Positions 54,925 through 61,671 of a stretch of DNA of 64,000 bases are shown one piece after another. Within the stretch, counting starts at the first letter, position 1; the number at the start of each line of letters is the position of its first letter. The translations under genes were made by a program, and so were the position numbers. The DNA lies in contig CAZIWX010000001.1 of the NCBI GenBank assembly GCA_964543125.1, forward strand, positions 19,032-83,031. The letters are read 5' to 3'. The notes beneath the pieces are model-generated. The model was given only the letters and a program-made list of their open reading frames with translations. It did no database searches and was not told the DNA's origin. This DNA is from CAZIWX01 sp964543125 (GTDB taxonomy: Bacteria; Fidelibacterota; UBA8477).

Positions 54925-55313
54925 TGAACGACCTTGAACTACTGATCCAGGCTGCCCGGACTGCTCGTAAACACGCTTATGCACCTTACTCTAATTTTAA
55001 AGTCGGCGCCGCCGTCGAAACCAAATCCGGCGAAATTTTTTCTGGCTGCAATATGGAAAACGCCAGTTACGGACTGACGGTTTGTGCTGAGCGCAATGCT
55101 TTGAGTGCAATGATCGCAGCCGGCAATAAATCCGTTAAATCGATAGCCATAACGTCTGAAAATGGTATTCCACCCTGTGGCGCATGCCGTCAGGTTATCT
55201 GGGAAATTTGTGGTGAAATTCCGGTTTATCTCGTCGATGAAGCCGGGAATATCACGGCAACTACTTCAACCGAATTATTACCCGGAGCATTTAGCAAGGA
55301 AATGCTCACCTGA
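54924..55313 (+). CDS. cdd: Cytidine deaminase
   Basis: A 129-residue zinc enzyme that deaminates cytidine/deoxycytidine to uridine/deoxyuridine in pyrimidine salvage. The motifs are APYSNFKVGAAVE, NASYGLTVCAERNA (C-A-E zinc/catalytic Glu) and PPCGACRQVI (second zinc motif). I chose the ATG at 54924, which overlaps the rhomboid TAA. It overlaps the next gene by one base. Confidence 0.95.
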   Translation: MNDLELLIQAARTARKHAYAPYSNFKVGAAVETKSGEIFSGCNMENASYGLTVCAERNALSAMIAAGNKSVKSIAITSENGIPPCGACRQVIWEICGEIPVYLVDEAGNITATTSTELLPGAFSKEMLT

Positions 55314-55930
55314 TGCAAGCACCCTTTATCATTGGTATTGGTGGTGGGACCGGAGCAGGCAAGTCCAGGCTGGCCGAAAATTTGGCGGCCGCTCTGGACC
55401 AGAGTACTTTTATCCTTCTGATTGATCGATATCTGAAAAATATGGATGAGATTCCACGCTCGGGTCAAAATAATCTGAATTTTGATACTGCAGCAGCATT
55501 TCATATGGATGAAGTCATTGCACACCTACGGGAATTAAAAGCCGGTCGAAGCATCAGTTTGCCCATCTACAATCGTGACCAACATTTACGGAGCCCCATC
55601 AAGGAAGCCATTGCGTTACCGCAAGTACTGATTGTGGAGGGCATCATGACCTTCGTGTTCACCCAGCTCAGGAGCCTGTGCGATTTGAAATTGGCTGTGG
55701 AAACACCCTCTGACATCAGGCTTCTTCGTCGCATTCAAATCGATATGGAACAGCGTGGATTAAGGTTAGAGCGAGTAGTGAAGCGCTATCCGGATACCGT
55801 GATCCCGGAACACAACCGAACCATTCTACCCGCTAATCGGTATGCGGACATTCACATCGATGGCACCCAATCCTTTGACCATATTATTTCTATCGTCAAA
55901 GAACAACTCAAGGCCATTTTTCATTCATGA
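55313..55930 (+). CDS. udk: Uridine kinase-like P-loop kinase
   Basis: A 205-residue P-loop kinase of the uridine kinase/phosphoribulokinase family. The Walker A motif is GIGGGTGAGKSRLAENL, followed by LLIDRYLKNMDEIP (Walker-B-like Asp), NFDTAAAFHMDEVI, PIYNRDQHLRS and LIVEGIMTF. Uridine/cytidine phosphorylation fits the salvage context (cdd before it, tdk after). The TGATG overlap with cdd couples translation. Confidence 0.88.
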   Translation: MQAPFIIGIGGGTGAGKSRLAENLAAALDQSTFILLIDRYLKNMDEIPRSGQNNLNFDTAAAFHMDEVIAHLRELKAGRSISLPIYNRDQHLRSPIKEAIALPQVLIVEGIMTFVFTQLRSLCDLKLAVETPSDIRLLRRIQIDMEQRGLRLERVVKRYPDTVIPEHNRTILPANRYADIHIDGTQSFDHIISIVKEQLKAIFHS

Positions 55931-55945
55931 CAGGAGGTAGTTAAA

Positions 55946-56509
55946 ATCCTAATCCCACATACTCACACCGGCTGGATCGAAGTCGTATCCGGCCCAATGT
56001 TCAGCGGCAAAACCGAAGAACTGATCCGGCGTTTGCGGCGAGTCCAGATTGCCCGGCAAAATCTGGTGATTGTCAAACCGAAAATCGATACCCGCTACAG
56101 TGAAAATCACATCGTATCCCATAGTCAACTGCGGGTTGAATCCCAGGCCGTTGACCATGCTAAAGAGATCCTGAAATTAGCCAAACAAGCCCAGGTCGTG
56201 GGCATTGATGAAGCTCAGTTTTTCGATGACGATATTATTGAAGTTTGCCGAACCCTGGCCAGGCTGAGGAAACGCGTTATTGTCGCCGGATTGGATAAAG
56301 ATTACCGTGGATTGCCGTTTGGTCCCATGCCGCATCTCATGGCTGAGGCTGAATTTGTAACCAAAGCGGTAGCCATTTGTGTTATTTGCGGAAATCCGGC
56401 TGGATTCACGCAACGCCTGGTTGCCTCTCAGGAACAGATATTGATTGGTGAGACCGACAGCTATGAGGCGCGTTGTCGTAATTGTTTTGAACCTCCGCGG
56501 GAGAATTAA
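55946..56509 (+). CDS. tdk: Thymidine kinase (non-AUG start)
   Basis: A 187-residue deoxynucleoside kinase. The P-loop GPMFSGKTEELIRRLRR, the Walker B VVGIDEAQFFDDD and the zinc-site cysteines (CVICG and CRNC) are all present. The first ATG, at 55997, falls inside the P-loop and would remove its first residues. The frame upstream is open and encodes the conserved HTGWIEVVSGP back to a stop at 55928-55930, with AGGAGG at 55932-55937. The best start is therefore the ATC at 55946, 8 bases after the Shine-Dalgarno sequence. It follows udk by 15 bp. Confidence 0.88.
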   Translation: MLIPHTHTGWIEVVSGPMFSGKTEELIRRLRRVQIARQNLVIVKPKIDTRYSENHIVSHSQLRVESQAVDHAKEILKLAKQAQVVGIDEAQFFDDDIIEVCRTLARLRKRVIVAGLDKDYRGLPFGPMPHLMAEAEFVTKAVAICVICGNPAGFTQRLVASQEQILIGETDSYEARCRNCFEPPREN

Positions 56510-56510
56510 A

Positions 56511-57752
56511 ATGCAACGCTTTACCGGAATATTGGGAATCTTTTCAATTCTTGCGCTGGCCTTCCTCATGTCAAACAATCGCCGGCGAATCGACTGGCGA
56601 TTAGTAATCTGGGGATTGGCTCTACAGCTTGGGTTCGCGGCTTTCATCCTTCTGACTCCCATTGGTCAACCATTTTTTGGCTGGGTGGATCGAGGGATTC
56701 GGGCGTTATTGAGTTTTTCCGATCAAGGCAGTGATTTTCTCTTCAAATCGTTCCGAGCTGGCAAGGTTGAGGCGCCGTTGATGACCTTTGCCTTCCGCAT
56801 TTTGCCCACTATCATCTTTTTCTCGACGCTCATGTCGGCTGCTTACTACCTGGGCATCATGCAGTGGGTGGTAAAATGGATCGCCCGGGCCATGCAAAAA
56901 ACATTGCACACTTCCGGGTCGGAAACGCTTAGTTGCTCCGCCAATATTTTCGTGGGGCAGACTGAAGCACCTCTCATGATCCGCCCCTTCATCGAAAAAA
57001 TGACTAAGTCCGAGCTCATGGCGGTAATGACGGGTGGTTTTGCCACGGTTGCCGGCGGAGTGATGGCCATGTATGTCGGTATGCTTTCCGGAAGCGCCGG
57101 TCACCCCGGAATCCCCGGAATAGCCGGTCATCTCATGGCCGCTTCCATCATGAGTGCCCCGGCAGCTTTGATGATTGCAAAAATCGTCTATCCCGAAACC
57201 GAAAAATCCGTTACCGCTGGTGACTTGAACCTCAAGATCGATAAACGGGATGGAAATGTGGTGGAGGCCATCGGCCGTGGCGCTACTGACGGAATGAGCC
57301 TGGCGCTGAATGTCGCTGCCATGTTGGTGGCTTTCGTGGCGCTGATTGCCATGGTAAACGCACTTCTCGGTTTGGTTAACCTTAGCTTGGAACAAGTATT
57401 TGGCTGGATTTTCAGTCCGTTAGCATGGACTATGGGCGTACCTTGGCAGGATGCGGGAATTGTGGGATCACTGATGGGGAAAAAATTGGTTCTCACTGAA
57501 TTGGTGGCTTACACCGATTTGGCCGGGATCGTGAATTCCGGATCCCAGGTAATTTCATTAAAATCTGAAATTATCGCGTCTTATGCCCTTTGCGGGTTTG
57601 CCAATTTTGCATCCATCGGCATTCAAATCGGCGGAATTGGTGGGATCGCACCCTCAAGACGCCGGGATTTAGCCAGTTTAGGACTCAGGGCCATGTTCGC
57701 CGGCGCGCTGGCTTCTTGGCTGACAGCAACCTTAGCCGGTCTGATGCTTTAA
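56511..57752 (+). CDS. Concentrative nucleoside transporter (CNT/NupC family)
   Basis: A 413-residue membrane protein. The N-terminal helices (GILGIFSILALAFLMS) are followed by the CNT core with LIRPFIEKMTKSE-like (APLMIRPFIEKMTKSELMAV), the MTGGFATVAGGVMAMYVGM region and the helix NFASIGIQIGGIGGIAPSRR. It imports nucleosides by Na+ or H+ symport. It starts 1 bp after tdk, with GGGAG ahead of the ATG. It completes the set of nucleoside uptake and phosphorylation. Confidence 0.9.
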   Translation: MQRFTGILGIFSILALAFLMSNNRRRIDWRLVIWGLALQLGFAAFILLTPIGQPFFGWVDRGIRALLSFSDQGSDFLFKSFRAGKVEAPLMTFAFRILPTIIFFSTLMSAAYYLGIMQWVVKWIARAMQKTLHTSGSETLSCSANIFVGQTEAPLMIRPFIEKMTKSELMAVMTGGFATVAGGVMAMYVGMLSGSAGHPGIPGIAGHLMAASIMSAPAALMIAKIVYPETEKSVTAGDLNLKIDKRDGNVVEAIGRGATDGMSLALNVAAMLVAFVALIAMVNALLGLVNLSLEQVFGWIFSPLAWTMGVPWQDAGIVGSLMGKKLVLTELVAYTDLAGIVNSGSQVISLKSEIIASYALCGFANFASIGIQIGGIGGIAPSRRRDLASLGLRAMFAGALASWLTATLAGLML

Positions 57753-57862
57753 ACCGGCCTGATTTTGACTATTGTATCGTTTGAAATAAACCGGCCGTCA
57801 TTAATTTAGCCAAATCTTATGAATATGTTGGCGATGGCAGAAAACAGGGAGGATGATAGGTA

Positions 57863-58504
57863 ATGCGGCTAATTTTTATTGGACCGCCGGGGGCGGGAAA
57901 AGGGACTCAGGCTGCAAAATTTTCTGATACTTATAAAATTTTACATCTGTCCACGGGCGATATCCTTCGGGCCAATCGTAAACGCGGAACCGAATTAGGG
58001 CTGGAAGCCCAGTTCTATATGGATACGGGTGAATTGGTTCCGGATGATCTCGTCTTGAAGATGGTGGCGGCTGAATTCGAGAAACCGGATATCAAGAACG
58101 GTTTTGTGCTGGATGGATTTCCGCGTACTGCCCCGCAAGCCAGCGCCCTCGACAAGTTTCTCATTCAGGTTAATTATAAACTGGATCATGTTTTGGTTCT
58201 GGATGTGCCCGTGGAGGAATTGGTGGCCCGGCTTACCGCACGTCGCACCTGCCGCACTTGTGGTATGTCATACCATTTGATATTTAATCCTCCAAAAGTT
58301 CCCGGCATTTGCGATTTTGATGGCGGTGAATTGTATCAACGCCAGGATGATACGGAAGCGACCGTTCGAAATCGCCTCGGTGTATATGAACGCGAAACCC
58401 GGCCCCTGATAAATTACTATGCCGAGCAGGGATTGATTCGGCGGGTCAATGGTGTGGGAACCGTCACCGAAGTGTTTCAGCGTTTACAGGCTGCGCTCGA
58501 ATAA
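57863..58504 (+). CDS. adk: Adenylate kinase
   Basis: A 213-residue enzyme that equilibrates ATP + AMP with 2 ADP. The P-loop is GPPGAGKGTQAAKF; LDGFPRTAPQA is the AMP-binding part and the LID has a zinc finger CRTCGMSYH...CDFD. The length is that of long-form bacterial Adk. A GGGAGGATGATAGG leader precedes the ATG. It is 110 bp downstream of the transporter gene. Confidence 0.96.
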   Translation: MRLIFIGPPGAGKGTQAAKFSDTYKILHLSTGDILRANRKRGTELGLEAQFYMDTGELVPDDLVLKMVAAEFEKPDIKNGFVLDGFPRTAPQASALDKFLIQVNYKLDHVLVLDVPVEELVARLTARRTCRTCGMSYHLIFNPPKVPGICDFDGGELYQRQDDTEATVRNRLGVYERETRPLINYYAEQGLIRRVNGVGTVTEVFQRLQAALE

Positions 58505-58538
58505 AACGAAATCAATCGCAAACCGATTTTAAAAAAAT

Positions 58539-59132
58539 ATGTTTAAGCTTGGTGTAACCGGAAGTATTGGCGCCGGCAAGAGTACGGTTGCAAACCACTT
58601 AGCGGAATTGGGTGCCACGGTGAGCAATTCTGATGAGCTGGCCAAATCCATTCTGTTTAACGATCCCGAAATCCGGTCTGCGTTGCTCCGGCGCTTTGGG
58701 TCTGATATTTTCACCAGTTCAGGTGAGCCGAATCGTCAGCGGATCGCCAAGGTTGCCTTTCAAACCCGGGAATCCCAGCAATTTCTGAATCACTTGATAC
58801 ATCCGAAGGTCAGGCTGGCAACCCGGCAACGTCTGGAAGCCGCACAAACCGCCGGTTGCCGGCTGTTTGTGGTTGACGCCCCCTTGATTTTTGAAGCGGG
58901 TCTGGATAAAGAATTGGACGCTGTACTGGTGGTCGTCGCACCGAAAAGCCTTCGAAAGGCGCGGGTGCGTTCGCGCAGCGGGATCAGCTCAGCCGATTTC
59001 CAAGATCGCGATGCACTCCAGTGGGATCAGGAAAAGAAATCCGCCGCCGCTGATTTTCTGATTCGGAATGATGATTCACTGAAAAACCTGGTTCAACAAG
59101 TTGACGCTGTTTTCAACCAACTTCCGATTTAA
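58539..59132 (+). CDS. coaE: Dephospho-CoA kinase
   Basis: A 197-residue P-loop kinase for the last step of CoA synthesis. The P-loop is GVTGSIGAGKSTVANHL, with VSNSDELAK in the CoA-binding position (usually DAD; here NSD), LNHLIHPKVR, and LFVVDAPLIFEAG. The length is normal. It lies 34 bp after adk and is the last gene of the rightward set. Confidence 0.93.
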   Translation: MFKLGVTGSIGAGKSTVANHLAELGATVSNSDELAKSILFNDPEIRSALLRRFGSDIFTSSGEPNRQRIAKVAFQTRESQQFLNHLIHPKVRLATRQRLEAAQTAGCRLFVVDAPLIFEAGLDKELDAVLVVVAPKSLRKARVRSRSGISSADFQDRDALQWDQEKKSAAADFLIRNDDSLKNLVQQVDAVFNQLPI

Positions 59133-59163
59133 TCCCCCAGCGTTTTTTCAGTAAAGCCGGGTT

Positions 59164-59592
59164 TTAATGCTTATCCCCGTGGCTAAGGTGTACTCGTCGA
59201 TCATTATGCACTAACTGCCCTTGAACGTATTGCTGTACGGCACTGGTAATGGTTTTGGCATGGCAGAGAATCACTTCCAGTCCCAGATTCCGAGCATTTT
59301 GGATTGCCCCCATCCCCATTCCCCGGGCAACCAGGATATCCGCACCGGTTAGCGGCTGAAACATAGCCGTATGCCGGTCGACAGGACCGGAGCTGTGGTC
59401 ATGGATGCCAATTCCGGGATTGCCGTGCGGTGAGAACTTAGAAACGCGATTTCGGGAAGTTATTTCACCCTTGTTAAGCTCAATAATTTCATAATACCGG
59501 GCCCGGCCAAAATGGGCATGGATGGTTTCACCATCATCGGTTGCAAATGCAAGTTTCTTCAATGTGTTTTTCTCCAATACTACTACTGTCAT
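59164..59592 (-). CDS. NifX/NifB-family (dinitrogenase iron-molybdenum cofactor domain) protein
   Basis: A 142-residue protein with the Nitro_FeMo-Co fold: LAFATDDGETIHAHFGRARY, then ADILVARGMGMGAIQNARNL. It is His-rich (HDHSSG and the C-terminal LSHGDKH). Such stand-alone domains often act in iron-sulphur or metal-cofactor handling and need no nitrogenase; none is seen here. The ATG at 59592 sits near the IS end; a TTG at 59562 has a better GGAG. I give the ATG but the start is unsure. Confidence 0.75.
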   Translation of the reverse strand: MTVVVLEKNTLKKLAFATDDGETIHAHFGRARYYEIIELNKGEITSRNRVSKFSPHGNPGIGIHDHSSGPVDRHTAMFQPLTGADILVARGMGMGAIQNARNLGLEVILCHAKTITSAVQQYVQGQLVHNDRRVHLSHGDKH

Positions 59593-59593
59593 G

Positions 59594-60734
59594 TTAACTT
59601 GAAATTGACGGACAAAGGGATTTTAGTTTTATCCGAGCCTTTTCGTTAGTAAACTGCCAGTTGATTTTGACATTTTTAATATTTCTCAGCTTTTGCCAAG
59701 CGTTAACTTCCACAATTATTTTTTCCACCGTGGAGACGATTCAGACACTGTTTATTCAATGTGTGTAATTCAATCTCAGCCATATTTAACCAACTGCCGT
59801 GCTTGGGCGTATATATAAATTCAAATTTCTCTCTGAGTTGCCTTGCTTCTTCCGGTGGGAATACCTCATAGAATGAAGAAGCAACAGGGGTATTATAATT
59901 ATCCATTACCAATTTTATCTTTTTTGCTTTCGGATACATTTCACGGGCTATTCTTTTTACAAATTTTGCCCAGTCCTTTTTTGTCTTATATTCAGTTATT
60001 TCTACAAATCTTTTCCCGGTTAGAGGTTCATTGGCCATGAAAATGTTTACCATTCCATGTCTTATGTATTCATAATCTACTCTTGCATCTTGTCCTTGTC
60101 TTAACACCGTAGATGCTTTTGCCTCTATCTATAAGCTGTTTTGGGGATTCGTCCATACAAACAACCGGCCGCTGTTCATTATAAGGTAATTTTTAAACAT
60201 CTAATACATGTTCCATATTGGCTACGAAAGCACTGTTCTTTTTTGGCGGTATTACCCAACCTCTTACCCTCCAAGGCTTAAGTTCGTTTTTTTTAATACT
60301 TTACTGACTGAAACATGGGAAATATAATCAACATAATTTAATTCTACCATCTTATCGGCAAGGAGACGCAATGACCATTTTGAATAGCCTTCCGGTGGTT
60401 GGCTACGGCACAGGGTTATTATTTTTGCTTCTAAATCACCATCTATCTTTTTTACATAGCTTTGTATAGAAGGGCGTCTTTCCAAAACCTTTTCGAAGCC
60501 TGCACCTATGAATCTCTTTTTTACACGGTCGATTGTCCGGTCTCCTATTCTTAATATCTTACAGATTTCAGCATTAGTAATTGTTTGGTCTTTGGAATAC
60601 TCGCCTTTATCACAGTTCAATAAAATGTATGCGGCTCGATATGCTTGGGTAGAATGCTTACCTTTGTTAATTATTCTTTGAAGTTCTTCTACTTCTGTTT
60701 TTCTTAGTTTTATTGTATAGCGTACCATGGTCAA
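59594..60734 (-). pseudogene. Decayed IS630-family transposase
   Basis: The N-terminal part (60734-60264) has helix-turn-helix domains (NAEICKILRIGDRTIDRVKK). The rest lies in three frames: KNELKPWRVRGWVIP then VVCMDESPKQL (first DDE Asp); GQDARVDYEYIRHG with VMDNYNTP (second Asp) and NMAEIELHTLNKQ (Glu); and finally VEKIIVEVNAWQK to NWQFTNEKARIKL. Lesions: a -1 shift at the A8 run (60287-60294, possibly programmed), a TAA in place of an expected Tyr codon (60195-60193), a shift near 60121-60132 and another near 59725-59739. At least the last three are inactivating. Confidence 0.85.
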
Positions 60735-60772
60735 CCTCCTTTTTGGTACAAATATACATAATTATTCCGTCA
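59606..60772 (-). mobile_element. IS630-family insertion sequence remnant
   Basis: The element spans about 1167 bp, a normal IS630 size. Its probable ends are TGACGGA (59606-59612) and TCCGTCA (60766-60772), a 7-bp inverted match with weak extension inward. A TA borders the right end (60773-60774), as expected for IS630 insertion at TA, but the left border is AT, so no target duplication is visible. Its right end lies exactly at the stop codon of the truncated cyclase. Confidence 0.6.
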
Positions 60773-61633
60773 TATCATACTTAACTTAACAGTAGTTATC
60801 CGGAGATATTTCGATTGTTCCAGACTGGTGATCAACAGGTTGGGAATGGCCACCCTCAAATAATCGTAAGTCTCATCGCCGGTCTGGTTCTCAAAACCGA
60901 TCACCGCCACAGGCACCGGTTCCGGAGGTGGACCACCCTGAGGTTTCTGATAAAAATACCAGATTGCAATAATGAGTAACCCTATGCCTGATGACAAGAT
61001 GCTTTTCCAGGGAAACTTCCGGCCTGGTCCGGGTTGGGTAATTTGCGTGGCGATCATCTGTTCCTGTGGGGTTGTTGGCAGATGGGGTTCTTCCAGTTTA
61101 GCCGACACTTTGGAAACATCGGTTTCCGGCAAGCTGTGGGAGGTGAGACAATAAATGCGGATGGACTGTTTAACGCCCTTCAATTTTGGCTGTCCGACTA
61201 ATTTCAATTCAAACTCCGGACTCCCGGAAATATCACTGGCAACCTTATGGGAGATGGCTACACCACCAACAGCAGCAAAGGGTTCCATGCGGGAGGCAAT
61301 ATTCACATCATCACCGAATACATCCCCACCTTTTTCTAATATATCCCCTTGATGAATACCAATCCGAAGATTCAGGTGTTCAATGTTTTTAAGCTTGTGC
61401 TGGATTTCAATCGCACAGTTAACCGCCTGCTTGGAACTGGGAAAGCTTAAGAGCAGACCATCGCCGATTTCTTTGAGCCATTCGCCGTTGAACTCAGCCA
61501 CAATCGGTTTCAGGATGCGACGTTGTTCATCGACCAGTTCCAGGGCTTTTTCTTCATCGTGGGAGGACAGAGCCGTAAATCCGGCAATGTCGGTAAACAT
61601 AATGGCGGCCAGTTTGCTGTTCACCTGGCTCAA
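60770..61633 (-). CDS. Class III adenylate cyclase, C-terminally truncated at the IS630 end
   Basis: A 287-residue protein. The cyclase domain (about 5-165) has the metal-binding Asp pair (IMFTDIAGFT and EIGDGLL), the adenine-specifying Lys (WLKEIGD) and Asp (FGDDVN), and the transition-state pair NIASRM. One membrane helix follows (ILSSGIGLLIIAIWYFY), then a TolB-like segment (AVIGFENQTGDETYDYLR) that stops abruptly at KLSMI. The stop TGA is formed by the first bases of the IS630 end. The neighbouring paralogue carries about 500 more residues of TPR repeats, which this gene has lost. Confidence 0.85.
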   Translation of the reverse strand: MSQVNSKLAAIMFTDIAGFTALSSHDEEKALELVDEQRRILKPIVAEFNGEWLKEIGDGLLLSFPSSKQAVNCAIEIQHKLKNIEHLNLRIGIHQGDILEKGGDVFGDDVNIASRMEPFAAVGGVAISHKVASDISGSPEFELKLVGQPKLKGVKQSIRIYCLTSHSLPETDVSKVSAKLEEPHLPTTPQEQMIATQITQPGPGRKFPWKSILSSGIGLLIIAIWYFYQKPQGGPPPEPVPVAVIGFENQTGDETYDYLRVAIPNLLITSLEQSKYLRITTVKLSMI

Positions 61634-61671
61634 GGAGCTACCCTGAAGAATCTTTCAGGTTTGCCAATCGT

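Noticed and set aside
56706..57395. 229-codon His/Gly-rich frame opposite the nucleoside transporter
   Set aside because: Its His and Gly content is a codon-composition effect of the transporter gene.
57760..57800. Repeated AACCGGCC units after the transporter gene
   Set aside because: They are direct, not inverted, and have no T run, so they are not a terminator.
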